DNA from: Siphonodentalium dalli
Taxonomy: Eukaryota; Mollusca; Scaphopoda; Gadilida; Siphonodentaliidae
Direction of reading: 5' to 3'
DNA: 64,000 nucleotides
Assembly: GCA_032622095.1 (NCBI GenBank)
Contig: CP136063.1
Location: 73,449,980-73,513,979 of the forward strand
The notes under the pieces are model-generated. The model searched no databases, was not told where the DNA came from, and saw only the letters and a list, made by a program, of their open reading frames with translations. Position 1 is the first letter of the stretch. Each line of letters begins with the position of its first letter. This document shows, in pieces, positions 1-10,608 of the stretch. Position numbers and translations under genes: made by a program.

Positions 1-555
1 TGCTCCAAAATAATGTTAATAGGTACATTTAACATAAAGGCACGTGAAACAGCGGCACCCGCACACTGCTTTGAACGTATACGCATCGATGCTGGCAATG
101 GGCAATACGGTCCGCAGCCATCGAGCCACAGTACTGGCAGACACCCGACCATGTGGCCTCACATAAATCTATAACAGTTCGGAACCTTGACGTAAGCTGT
201 CCGTCCTAGAAATATATTCTTGTAAAGTACGATAAACACATACTGAATAAGCCGCACAGGTGGAGGTAACGCTCCTGGTCGACTAGTTTTGAGAACGGAT
301 GTGAATACAAACACAAACTCCAAATCAATCTGTGACAGCGTCTAACCGAAGGCCAGTCTGTACACGTCAAAGAAATAAGCATTACAAGCTTGTATGAAAG
401 TAGACTTAAATTGAGCTTGTCAACCGGCATAAGAGTACGTAAATATGCCAACACAACATAAACATCCCATGTATGCACATAACGTGGCACAGTCGGTCGT
501 TGATTAAACACACCCCACAGGAAACGGACCACAAGCGGATTAATAATAATGTCAG
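1..555 (-). pseudogene. Tyrosine recombinase fragment (DIRS/Ngaro- or Crypton-like)
   Basis: Read on the minus strand, this encodes the catalytic part of a phage-integrase-type tyrosine recombinase, the enzyme that integrates DIRS, Ngaro and Crypton elements. The segment from about 550 to 206 reads NPLVVRFLWGVFNQRP, then a TWDVYVVLAYL block and a LLSYKLVMLISLT block, which is the usual order before box A. The box A arginine appears replaced: the frame has TDWPSVRR where family members have Arg, as a CGG-to-TGG change would give. After a stop near 205 the homology continues in other frames (a wall near VSRWLRTVLPIA) to a position where a short deletion breaks the HxxR motif. The gene runs off the left edge, so the catalytic Tyr is not visible. 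Family assignment is from recalled motif patterns; which of the three element types cannot be settled. Confidence 0.65.
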
Positions 556-742
556 AAATTCAATAAAAATTAGAAGATGATAACTAACATGTCATTTCAA
601 AATTCTTTAAACTCTGAATAATGAAACCAGACAGACTGAATATAATTAGTAGCTGTACTTTCACCTGCTGAATAATGGTTATAATACCATTGTTCTGTTT
701 TTTTAAATACACTTCCTCGTGGCTATTGGAAGTCGGCACCAC
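556..742. other. AT-rich intergenic, no feature seen
   Basis: AT-rich sequence between the recombinase fragment and a dispersed hairpin repeat. No open frame, splice pattern or repeat was recognised. Confidence 0.5.
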
Positions 743-930
743 TAACCATTTCATAGCAGGAGCTGCGCCGTTACAGCATTAAATGTCCAGTTCATTATAT
801 TACATATGGACGTCTCCCATATGGAGCCTCACATATATTAAGAGAATATACTGGTTTACAAGGTCAAAACAAATATTGTTAGGTCTAGGTATTATCTTAT
901 CTATGCACATATAAGAGAATGCATTGGCAC
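743..930 (+). repeat. Dispersed hairpin repeat (family H), copy 1
   Basis: It starts with 'accatttcatagcaggagc' and a 'gcattaaatgtccag' segment, then carries two halves of a hairpin that end in 'ataagagaatgcattggcac'. The same layout recurs at 30906-31035, 32780-32996 (inverted) and 33800-33960, and its hairpin part at 15.7-16.1 kb. No coding capacity, so it looks like a MITE- or SINE-type non-autonomous repeat. Confidence 0.6.
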
Positions 931-1675
931 GGGCATCAATGATCGGCTGATTCATGTGATTGCCAGACATATCGATTTGTTGAAAGTGTTTTATTCAAAG
1001 TTTGGATAACTTCTAAATTGTAGCAAGAGTGATAACCCCATTAATGCATAAAACCATACACCTCAACACTTGATATGAGGTTATAAGGTTTACAGAATCA
1101 AATGCTCTCATAGAACAATTTCCTTTAGTTCAACTAATGTCATTGTTTGACATATGTGATCCTTGATAGACGTGATGTATATATAAAAGAAGCCAACCTG
1201 ATGACATTGCTATTAGTACAGTTGACAACACATACATGCTGGCATGATTTCGTTCACAATTGGCTTCGTCATGTCGTTTGATTTACATCAACAGACAGCG
1301 AGCGTTCCCTGCCATATACCACATGGTGATTTCACCCCAACATTATTTTCGACAGCAGTTATGAAACATCTCTCAACTAGTTGAACAACGAAAGTTTCAG
1401 ACAACTACCAGATATCAGATGAACTTCTTTTGCACTTTGGTTTGCAAATTTAAAACTGATTAGCTAAAGAACAATAATTAAATCCTTGAGAATATGACAC
1501 TTGCTATGCGAAGTTTTGTGCGATGGATAAATAAAATGTTGGTATGCAGCTAATGCTATCGCTTTTAAATATGTATGTCCACTTTTGTACACACAATAGA
1601 CAAGTAACATAGCTCAATCACTGAAGGATTGCTATTGACTGGTAGGGAATAGTCTGATAAGTGATGTTGATATTT
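931..1675. other. Intergenic, no feature seen
   Basis: AT-rich, with no long frame and no repeat shared with the rest of the window that I could see. Confidence 0.45.
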
Positions 1676-2235
1676 GTGTATACTGGAAACATTTCCAAGA
1701 ATATGTGCGCAGCATTTCAATGATTTCTAAGAGATTTATAAACCTGGTAGTTTGTTTAACTTATTATCTTATAAATGTCTGTAGAGAAATATTTATCAAT
1801 GCGTATTCAGTAAATACAGGGTTTTTACAAGCGATGGCAATAGCTACATATACATGTATATCTACATAAACATTCTCTTTTGAAGAAAAACACATCAACA
1901 TGTTATATATTCAAAATTTATGTCTTTTTTTTTTCTTCAAAACAGGCAGTCCCGTTGAAATACCATATGATGATGCAGCCTCGATGTCATATGATGATGC
2001 AGCCTCGATGCCAACATTAGACTTCCGTGATCTACATTTGAGAGCTTGACCTAGCAGCACAGAGTTCACATTTTTGGAACACGTATAGTAATTTGGGTAA
2101 TTTGTCCTTTCTGTTGACAAAATATATTTTCCGCCACATCATTGTTGAATCTGGATGGCACCACATAACCCTCTTGATAATCCTTGAAATGCTGCGCACA
2201 TATTCTGGGAAATGTTGCCAGCATACACAAAGTTG
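1676..2235. repeat. Inverted-repeat-bounded element candidate
   Basis: The sequence at 1676-1725 ('tgtatactggaaacatttcc', then 'aagaatatgtgcgcagcatt') is the reverse complement, with a few mismatches, of 2184-2235. Weaker complementarity extends inward to about 1760 and 2150. The 560-bp interior holds no convincing gene. A short direct repeat, 'tcatatgatgatgcagcctc', lies at about 1965-2010. This is the layout expected of a small non-autonomous DNA transposon, but no target-site duplication was established. Confidence 0.45.
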
Positions 2236-2254
2236 TTGATGTTAATGGAAGAAT

Positions 2255-2700
2255 CTTCTGTGTCGATGGTGATTATATTAGTACTTGTCGATGGTGATTA
2301 TATTAGTACTTGACGAGCTATCACTTGTCGATGGAATAATGGAAAGGGTCAGCGAGACAGTTCTCACTCAACCCTTATATATGAAGTGTGTCACAACAAA
2401 TTGATCAGCAGATTGAGAATGTGTCATAATATATTGGTCAGCAAAATAATAAATATATCAAATAGGGTCAGCGAGCCAGTTCTCACTTAACTCTTCTAAG
2501 TGTATAGGAAGTTTGTCATAATAGATTGGTCAGCAGAACATGTGTGTGTCAGAATAAATTGATGAGTAGATTGTGCAGAATAATGTGTCAAAATCAATTG
2601 GTCAGTAGTGAGTACTCTGTAGAATGAATAAGATTTCAAATACTGATATGGTCAGCGAGTCAGTTCTCAACCTTATATATGTAAATGAACAAATACTGCT
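2255..2700. repeat. Local direct repeats
   Basis: 'gtcgatggtgattatattag' occurs twice in tandem at about 2260-2310. Further on, 'gggtcagcgag' followed by 'cagttctca' recurs near 2347, 2465 and 2650, with 'attggtcag' and 'attgatcag' variants between. A degenerate tandem array with no coding frame. Confidence 0.55.
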
Positions 2701-2904
2701 GAGTGCTGAATCAACATGAATAAACAGATCCATTGCAAAGTTATGTGTATTCAATAATAAATTGGTTGATGCAGTTCAGTCTAGGATATGAGTTATCAGG
2801 ATATAAGATTCTGATTAGGATGTGTGCCGTCTTTGAAACACTGAAAATTGTAGGAATATTGAGTTTTATTTTTTGGTTTTCTTTCTGCAATTGTGAATGT
2901 CCAA

Positions 2905-3540
2905 ATTGAACTTTGGAGATATGATGCGTTAATCATCGTTAATTTCTCTTGTGCGTAAATTTAGTATATTAATGTACTTTTCAAGTCTTTTGTCATCTTC
3001 ACGGAATATGGTTGGATCAGGATGTTGTTTATGCTCATTCCAAATAGATAGAGAGATAGCAGGGGTTTCAAGAAATGTTATGTTGACATTTGGAATGGCA
3101 TGTGTGAGTAATAGGATTTCATTTCTTATTTCTTTAATAGCATTCAGTTTTTCCTGAGCAGCATCATCAGATAACACATGAATGTAAGGAGATCTAGTTA
3201 TGTGAAATCACATGTGCCATACCATAAATATAATTTTATTCCACTACAATCATTGGAAGAGAGCCACTTGTTCAATTTTTCTTAATATATGTCAAAGAAT
3301 CTGCTGTTGTCTCATCTGAGTGATATTTGAATACAATTCTCTTTTCAAATGACGATTTGACTTCCTGTTTCAAATAACGGCCCTTACTACCAGAAAGAAG
3401 ATACGGGGTCCATGCTCCAGTCCTAGCAGGTATCTGTAATGTTGGAAAGAGAGCTAACCCATTAAGATTTTTTGTGTCGCGACTTGTGAGCGGGGCAACT
3501 TGAGAAGACATACAGAAAATATTAAATAACAACATCAAGA
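2905..3540 (-). pseudogene. Broken SGNH-hydrolase-like, repeat-associated protein
   Basis: Two minus-strand open segments, 3538-3272 and 3177-2929, appear to be parts of one protein. The upstream part contains FKYHSDETTADSLTYI. The bridge encodes LYLWYGTCDFT followed by an in-frame stop. The downstream part has EIRNEILLL, a TFLETPAISLSIWNEHK block, and ends near LRTREINDD. In my recollection, repeat-associated proteins of molluscs have the same order: an f-YRSG-like block, LWLGTCDLT, then FLEtP..SI..WN..KGH. The stop and at least one frame change make this a dead copy. Without a profile search the SGNH link is tentative. Confidence 0.45.
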
Positions 3541-3771
3541 TTTAAGAACAATATTAAATCAAAAGGACCTTTCAAAATCTGTACATACAACTATTTAGCA
3601 CCAATTTCTTACACCAAAGAAGTCAATACAAACTTATCAGCTACCCTGTAATTAACAAACCAACTCAAAATCAAGTAAAATGGCAAACTATATGTACCTT
3701 CAGGGTGGCCTATATATGGGAGCTATCGAACTTTTCCGAATTTCTAGGAAAATGTGGCCTCTTGCAGCCTT

Positions 3772-4276
3772 TTTTTATTTCAATTTTGAATCCATAGGCA
3801 CACCCTACGCCAGTATTTATGGCCAGATATATATTGTATATACACCACATAATTGCTCTATACCATATTTCTCCCGGAATGTAATCATGCACTTGATGCA
3901 TGGTTAGTGTTTCGGTAATGGTATATATAGCTACATTGATAACGTTTATGTGTCATGCGTTATTTTTGCTGCCGCCGTTATGCAGGTGAACAGCAAAGGG
4001 GCGTGATGCTTCACGCTGTCCAGCGCCCTGTTTCCACGAAAAGCTGCCCACATTCATAGCTGGGGCCAGGCAGTAGTCAGATGCACTGGCGACTAATAAT
4101 TGTGCTTCCCGGTTACATGTTTATTTGAAACGGAAAACACTGTCCTCGTTGTCTGATTATACTTCCTTTCATATACTTGACAATTGTCGTCCATTTGGGG
4201 GGATTTTGATACAACAGCCTTTGCTTGGTTTGCCCTTTCTTTGCCCTATGTAACTACTACTATTGCTGGTATTTAC
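3772..4276 (+). repeat. ~500-bp dispersed repeat (family D), copy 1
   Basis: It runs from 'tatttcaattttgaatccat' to 'ttgctggtatttacg' and is repeated in the same orientation at 18463-18963, with scattered substitutions and small indels. Both copies contain 'ggggcgtgatgcttc', 'cccggttacatgt' and 'gacaattgtc'. There is no conserved open frame, so it is probably a non-autonomous mobile element. Confidence 0.75.
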
Positions 4277-4970
4277 GTGTCCCGATGCGTCTAGTTGAGC
4301 CGTGATTATCGGGAACAATTCAAAGAGATCGAGATCCGTTGGTACAGATAACTTTATGTATAAGTAAAAATGGTTGGTCGGTGAAGCACAGTGTATAGAC
4401 AGGTTAAGATATAGGTCTGCTCGGAACGAAAGCCGGTGGTGAAGTGACGTTTTCCCCGCTCTGAGAAGGTATACTTATCAGTGCCGCTGACGTATCATGT
4501 ATCCATTTACGGACTGATGATCATGATATCCAAGCTATCTATACTTTACTATAGAGTATATCACATACCTACTCGCATACTTTGGTTATACTATGAATGT
4601 AACCAGTCGACAAATATAGGTATGCTATGTTGCTTTAGATGTGTACTTATTGCTTCGTATCCCTCCCTTTATACAAAGTGCTCCACCATTACATAATTAA
4701 CCCTATCCACAATACAGGTAAATATCACCCACAACAAACCCATCTATTGATGTACTATCGGACATACGCATAATTTAGCACATAGCTGTCGATCGCATGG
4801 CACTTCTATCGAATGGATGTGTTCTTAACTAACAACACATTGTTTCTCAACTGTGAAATGCTTGTTTTCACTAAGAAAAACTGTCAAAAATCATCAATAA
4901 ATATGTTCTTGTATGACTCCCTAGAAAATATGTCCAGTTTATTTTTGTCAAAATAGGAAAACCTTTTTGG
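4277..4970. other. Intergenic, no feature seen
   Basis: No conserved frame or repeat was recognised in this stretch. Confidence 0.45.
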
Positions 4971-4974
4971 CAGT

Positions 4975-5460
4975 ATACACCAGTCAGTGTACATACATTT
5001 TGAGTTTTACATGCGGTGTGAATCTCGATGGGATTCGACACGAGCAGCAGATGCCGGTGGTTTGTCGGCCCAAACATCTGATTGTAGATGGATGTGATGA
5101 GCCCGGTGGGATTCGACTCGGGCAGATGTTGGTGGTGTCGGCACAGACATCTATGTGCATGGATGTGTGTGATGAGCTCGATGGGGTACGGCTCGAGCGA
5201 CAGGTGCTGGTGGTATGTCGGCACAGGCATACGGAGGTGATTGAAAATAATGGGCTCGATGGGGTATGGCTCGAGCGACAGATACTGGTGTTGTATCGGC
5301 CCAGCATCCGGTGGAATGAATGTGATGCATGGGTGTAATTCACGAGTACGTTCCGGACCAGTAGACACCGCCATATGACTGAATGGACAAAGTCACGCCA
5401 TCGATAGATGGCCAGGCCAAAGGGGAGAAGAGAGACGGACCGGTGCATGCAGGGCAACCA
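4975..5460 (+). repeat. Minisatellite-bearing dispersed repeat (family M), copy 1
   Basis: It starts at 'cagtcagtgtacatacattt' and contains about four and a half degenerate copies of a 70-75-bp unit built on 'gatgagcccgatgggattcg' and 'cgagcagatgttggtggtgt'. It is followed by a common tail, 'acaaagtcacgccatcgata'. A second copy with the same unit order is at 53757-54215. Long open frames on both strands (for example 5374-4871 minus) arise because the unit lacks stops. Their translations are repetitive His/Leu/Pro text and I do not treat them as genes. Confidence 0.75.
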
Positions 5461-6848
5461 TGGGGCGGGGATATGGGCGAGGGAAGCGGAGCCGATTTAT
5501 TGGGTAGGAGCCAGATTATAGTGACTATTGGTAGTGGTAGAAAGGTCATCCAGCGCCCCCTGTGTGATGGTCAAGTATAAGTCGTTGCAAATGTCCGAAA
5601 AATGGGTCCCGTCCTGGGGCCGGGATCGGAGGAGGTTAGGTGGTGGATCACACGACGACCGACGCTGATAGAAGAAATAGCGGCGGAACGATAACTGCGA
5701 TGTCGGATGCGGTCGACGCGGTTCGGCGGGGGAGGATGTTGGACCAGACGGTGTTGCACCGTGGAAGCAAGTTTTGGATGGCTTCCAGGTCGCTTATAAT
5801 TGTTTGGCGGAGACGACCAGACCCACCTGCAGATAGATCGTTCTATCCCAGCTGGATGACTTGGATATACCTGATTCTGAAGTACAAATTGTCTATGTTT
5901 TTTTTACAAGCTAACTGCCGTTGGTGAAAAAGTAAGACATGGCATTTATTTGCTTTGTCTTGTGTGCCGACTTCTCAACTAAATGGTACTGGAAGACACA
6001 CATGGACATTTTGATGACTCGATGCTACCTAAATATACATGGAGCATGTGGAGGAGTAGACCACGCCTTGTAAATCTGGAGTCAGAGAGTTAAAATCAGC
6101 TGAGTGTGACAAAATATGAACAGATCTGAGTATTAGGGCCCAAGTGTATGCATAAAACACATGGTCGTTATATCTGTACTGCCATGATATATGTGTGTTT
6201 CATTGGTATACACAAAATTATGATTAATCCAGCCTTGGATATAATAAGCAACACCTTACAGAACCTTCATTTATCAGAGAAATTGCACAATTACATATTT
6301 TCATAACATATATTTAAAAAATCAAATAAATCGATTTAAATCAAATAAAAACATCTAAAAAATCCCAACCCTGTATACCACCATGAACAGAGGAGCACCT
6401 GGAAATTTCTTTAAAACATCTATATCGTCATGGATATATGATAGCCAGGTGTCCTCAATATCTTAGTCCAATTCACTAGATTGATTGATACATCTCTATA
6501 TGTAAAACCCAATTGTCGTCTTTTATTTTTGCGAACTAATGTGTTTATGATGTTCATGTATCATACTATAACGTCTGAAGTATACGCAGTTGTAAATAAA
6601 TAAAACTTCATTATTGGTGGAACGGATTAATCGCGATAAACAAAATGACAATCGACAAGGTGAGCAACTAATATATTCCACGACTGTAAGCATCGTGTTT
6701 TGTGGTGCTATTTGAATATGCAATTTATGAGAATACGTGAAACACTTTGAGCAAGAGTGTTCTCTATTCCCAACAAGTATACACAGCATGCAGAGGTTTC
6801 ACATCACGTTAACCATGTTATACGGAAATTTTGTTTTAGACTCGATGT
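5461..6848. other. Intergenic, no gene supported
   Basis: 5460-5870 is GC-richer, with CpGs and short open frames on both strands, none with a recognisable domain. 5900-6848 is AT-rich and featureless. Confidence 0.4.
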
Positions 6849-7012
6849 GTTTTGAAAGAATATATATGTCGCGTTAATCTCGAAAAAATAAGTTAACATA
6901 AATTGGCCAGATGTTTGCGAGATATGTGGACTTATTGTCCATTGTCTTTATCTTAATTGGGTCTTTTATATAGTTATGATTTCGTCTGTGTAGAATTGTC
7001 ACGAACACTTAC

Positions 7013-7150
7013 GATTCAACAACATTGACTCCGGACAACACAAAGTCTATAGTATGGTCGGGAATCTCTCCCTCTATGAACACAGTTTGGTATATGTCTT
7101 CCTTCATAATAACCCGTTCGTTCGTGGAAAGTTCCACAAGAGCCGGCTGT
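7013..7150 (-). CDS. Tandem 138-bp exon, copy 1 (unknown family)
   Basis: A minus-strand exon with acceptor 'ttgttttag' before 7150 and donor 'gtaagt' after 7013. The reading frame enters after one base and leaves two, so the exon is phase-symmetric and 46 codons long. It encodes QPALVELSTNERVIMKEDIY, then QTVFIEGEIPDHTIDFVLSG and VNVVES. Compared with copies 2 to 4, most base changes are silent or conservative, which suggests selection on the protein. The family is not recognised. The parent gene's other exons were not identified, so host gene or mobile element remains open. Confidence 0.55.
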
Positions 7151-7302
7151 CTAAAACAATAATGTTAATGTGTTTAAGATATAATCGCAGATATAATGCG
7201 ACAAACAAGAGATGTGTGGACTTATTTTCCATTGTGTTTATATTAATTGGATCTTTTATATAGTTATGATTTCGTTTGTGTAGAATTGTCATGAATACTT
7301 AC

Positions 7303-7440
7303 GCTTGTATAACGTCAACTCCACACAACACGAAATCGATCGTGTGGTCGGGTATCTCTCCGTCTATGAATAGTGTTTGATATAAGTCTTCTTTCATTGT
7401 GACCCATTCGTTTGTAGACAGTTCTACAAGAGCCGGTTGT
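7303..7440 (-). CDS. Tandem 138-bp exon, copy 2
   Basis: The same exon with an intact acceptor ('attcttttag') and donor ('gtaagt'). It encodes QPALVELSTNEWVTMKEDLY and a conserved EIPDHTIDFVLCGVDVIQA end. It differs from copy 1 at about ten residues, while many third codon positions also differ, which indicates an older split under constraint. Confidence 0.55.
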
Positions 7441-7593
7441 CTAAAAGAATGATGTTAATATGTTTTAAGATATAATCGCAGATATAATGCGACAAACAAG
7501 AAATATGTGGACTTATGTTCCATTGTTTTTATCTTAATTGGATATTTTATATAGTTATGATTTCGTTTGTGTAGAATTGTCATGAATACTTAC

Positions 7594-7731
7594 GCTTGTA
7601 TAACGTCTACTCCACACAATACGAAATCGATCGTGTGGTCGTGTATCTCTCCGTCTATGAATAGTGTTTGATATAAGTCTTCTGTCATTGTGACCCATTC
7701 GTTTGTAGACAGTTCTACAAGAGCCAGTTGT
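7594..7731 (-). pseudogene. Tandem 138-bp exon, copy 3, acceptor lost
   Basis: The frame is still open (QLALVELSTNEW, then EIHDHTIDFVLCG), but the acceptor dinucleotide at 7732-7733 reads AC instead of AG on the coding strand. P-to-L, K-to-T and P-to-H changes hit positions conserved in the other copies. Likely skipped or decaying. Confidence 0.55.
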
Positions 7732-8090
7732 GTAAAAAAATAATGTTAATATGTTTTAAGATATAATCGCAGATATAATGCGACAAACAAGAGATATGTT
7801 GAAAACAGTGATAGAGAAAGAAGTTCAATACGAAGAAAATAGAGACAATGAATCGGGAGACTTCATGAGAGCGCGACAATAAACTGAGTTGACATTTCTA
7901 AGTATTTGAAATAGAGGATGCATGGTCATCGTTATAATACTCTTGAATGCATGCTTCAAATTGTATGTGGGAAACATTGGGATAGTTGGACGCATAGCGT
8001 TCAATCTAGTGAATAGTGAGTGATGCTAAATGCAGTTATATTCTCAGATTCCGTCTTCTCTTACAAATAAAAAAAATATTTAGATACAAT

Positions 8091-8511
8091 GAGTTTTGAA
8101 AGAATATATCTGTCCTGTTAATGTCGAAAAAAATAAGTTAACATAAATAGACCAGATATTTGCGAGGCACGTTGACTTATTTTCCATTGTTTTTATCTTA
8201 ATTGGATCTTTTATATAGTTATGATTTCGTTTGTGTAGAATTGTCATGAATATTTACGTTTGTATAACGTCCACTCCACACAACACGAAATCGATCGTGT
8301 GGTCGGGTATCTCTCCGTCTATGAATAGTGTTTGATATAAGTCTTCTTTCATTGTGACCCATTCGGTTGTAGACCGTTCTACAAGAGCCGTTTGTCTAAA
8401 AGAATAATGTTAATATGTTGTAAGGTATAATCGCAGATTTAATGCGACAAACAAGAGATATGTTGAAAACAGTGATAGAGAAAAAAGTTAAATACGAAGA
8501 AAATAGAGACA
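8091..8511 (-). repeat. Exon-bearing tandem array, unit II
   Basis: A second block with the same ends as 6849-7852 ('gttttgaaagaatatat' and 'aaaatagagacaa'), but with one exon-bearing subunit. It is separated from unit I by about 240 bp that carry no exon copy. Confidence 0.7.
8258..8395 (-). CDS. Tandem 138-bp exon, copy 4
   Basis: 138 bp with an intact acceptor ('attcttttag') and a weaker donor ('gtaaat'). It encodes QTALVERSTTEWVTMKEDLY and ends in FVLCGVDVIQT. It is close to copy 2 in nucleotide sequence. Same length and phase as the other three copies. Confidence 0.5.
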
Positions 8512-8529
8512 ACGGAATAGAGGCCTATA

Positions 8530-9001
8530 TCTACTGATTGCCTTGTCTTTTTGCTAACGTACTTCAAAATGTCAATTCAACACCCATTACAATTGTGACA
8601 GTGATCAGACCAACAGTATGGCCTGCAGTATGTGCTATAAACTCGTCGACAAAAGACCAATTCTATCGGCTGATAAAACAGAATTTGAACCCGAAAAATA
8701 CATTGCGAAATTGGCAACAAACGGGCATTAACTCTTATTAAATATCGTACCCGAAATCATCGACTAGCGATAGAAACTTCTTCATGGAGAAACTTCCCAA
8801 CAGATACCAAAGTGCACATTATGTGGAAAATTTACTGGAAATGAATACCATACTTTGTTAGTGTGCGAAAGTATAAATAGTGCACGATCTAAATTTGTTG
8901 CGAAATTGTATTATACTCAACCAGATGAACGAAAACTTGCACTTATCATGCAAAATAATAACAAAAAGGTGATGCACAATGTTTATCGTCTCGTAAAATA
9001 G
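8530..9001 (+). pseudogene. Non-LTR reverse transcriptase, C-terminal fragment
   Basis: The last open segment (about 8774-9001, ending TAG) contains CTLCGKFTGNEYHTLLVC, a CX2CX8HX4C motif typical of the C-terminus of animal non-LTR retrotransposon ORF2 proteins, followed by SARSKFVAKLYY and a basic tail. Just upstream in another frame is KYRTRNHRLAIETSSWRN, the 'R.RNH.L.IE' block that normally precedes it, so at least one frameshift separates them. The palm and endonuclease domains are missing, as expected of a 5'-truncated insertion. 8538-8741 is open but not recognisable. Confidence 0.7.
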
Positions 9002-9054
9002 ATAAATAACCTTACTGAAAAAGTAAAGCTAAACTGAATTAAACGATTATATCT

Positions 9055-9085
9055 CACTACCCCCCCCCCCCCCCCCCCCCGTATA
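9055..9085. repeat. Poly-C tract
   Basis: About 20 consecutive C after 'tatctcactac', 55 bp past the retrotransposon stop. A second C-run is at 9260-9268. Such runs recur in this window inside repeats. Confidence 0.9.
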
Positions 9086-9955
9086 TACCCCATGTATGGG
9101 GAAACCTGTTGTACTGCAGGCAATTTCAAGCCTGTGGAGATGAACACCGACCGCAAAGCGGTTGCTTTTATCTTCATAATACCCTGTATCATGTGTTGAA
9201 AGTATAAGCCAGGAATACTGAGCCCATCCAACCCGGTATTACAGTGGTGGATTCGTAACCCCCCCCCCCATCCGCCCGTGACAAATGCTTTATATGGGTC
9301 AATGCATGTAATATATATACATAAATATAATATGTGTCTATGCCATGCCCGTATATATAGTCGGAGTTTACATTGAAATTTACATTGAACTGTGCATGGT
9401 AGGATATAACCATACACACGCATGCACATGTATGGTATAATATTTTCGATGATTATCGATACATTATTTTAACCGAAATAAAAAGCCACATACATGGCTA
9501 AAGAAAAGAAACGTACACACATGGTTGTAAAACGCATATCTTAATTCTCAAATGTATAATAGTCGCATATAAAGCTCACATATATCCAAACAAACTGGAT
9601 ATACACCATGCACATGTAATAATCCCGAGTAATTTATCCAGAGTGCATAATTAATGGAAATCAACAAACTTGCATCGCACTCATTCATTTCGCATCGATG
9701 ATTGACCCAGAGTTAGCGCACGGGTGATTTAATATCACGTGACAAATCACAACGGGATCGCTGACCTGTACGACGTTCTGGCGTATGCACGCACACCACA
9801 TAAGAGATCGCAGAAAGCATGCGAGAAACCCCTCTCTTATGATATATAGGCATTGTTTGTTATTTTTTCGCCAACATACGATGCGACGGACAAACCGTAT
9901 TTAATTGAATCAATTACATGTCTTTACAATATAAATTACGAATGTGGTCCTGGAC
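9086..9955. other. Intergenic, low-information
   Basis: AT-rich with 'tatatac' stretches. An open frame at 9429-8983 (minus) reads through the poly-C tract as polyglycine and is not treated as a gene. Confidence 0.45.
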
Positions 9956-9959
9956 TATA

Positions 9960-10600
9960 TGAAATTCATTATGTGAATCCCCCGTGTGGGCCCGGGGTAG
10001 AATAGGCCTAACGCCCCACTGCGAGGGGTAAAACTCCCCTAATGTGGCACCCTGTTTGCCGTGGGGTGCATCCCGTGAGGTGTGGTGTATGAGTCCTGGA
10101 GGTACTAGGGCGGTTGTATCAAGTGACGCATCGACCTGCGGATACAACTTAGATCATGGTCCTCTTCGGTCCTACATCTCTTCAAGACGGGTGGTTGAGT
10201 TGGCCCGGCTCAATCAATCGGCTAGTCACGCCTCTTCATAGTGTTTCAGATTCAAATTTTGTTATATGTTGTCTTGCTCGTCTGATATTTGAAGTATTGT
10301 CGCCTGTGTTTTCATGTATGATGTTTCTGTCCTGATGATTGTTGAGTGTTGAATCCTGTATTGTTCACGCCTGTCTCACCGTGGAGAGGTACCAGGAGGC
10401 TGCTATATGCAGTGACTAAACGGGCACCGCTTCAGCTATGTACGAGTCTTCGGCCCGACCAGAATTTGAAGGGTAGTCCACGGCGGCTGCTGGGCTAGTT
10501 GCGATATTTTGCTTTTTTTTTGTATGGCAACTCAAAAAAAAAAAAAAACTTCTTGCACGTAAGATTGATGACTCGCCAAGTTCCAATGATGATGTGGTAT
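9960..10600 (+). mobile_element. Likely 5' leader of the non-LTR element at 10.6 kb
   Basis: A GC-richer block ('ggggtgcatcccgtgaggtg', 'gtactagggcggttgtatca', 'ctcttcggtcctacatctc') leads into the gag-like ORF1 without another recognisable gene. Composition and position fit an internal promoter or 5' untranslated region of a non-LTR retrotransposon, and I recall similar leaders in mollusc repeats. Boundaries are not defined. A poly-A run is at about 10535-10548. Confidence 0.45.
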
Positions 10601-10608
10601 TACCATAG

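Larger units (their letters stand above)
6849..7852 (-). repeat. Exon-bearing tandem array, unit I
   Basis: From 'gttttgaaagaatatat' (about 6850) to 'aaaatagagacaa' (about 7850), this block contains three tandem ~290-bp subunits. Each carries one minus-strand exon (7013-7150, 7303-7440, 7594-7731) plus flanking intron that includes 'gatataatcgcagatataat'. A sister block at 8091-8511 has the same ends but only one exon. Confidence 0.75.

Noticed and set aside
4871-5457. Long overlapping frames on both strands with repeated His/Leu/Pro text
   Set aside because: Stop-free only because the 70-bp minisatellite unit lacks stops; all frames are equally open and no domain is present.
8983-9429. 148-codon minus-strand frame with polyglycine
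   Set aside because: It reads through two C-homopolymers; no conserved domain or splice context.
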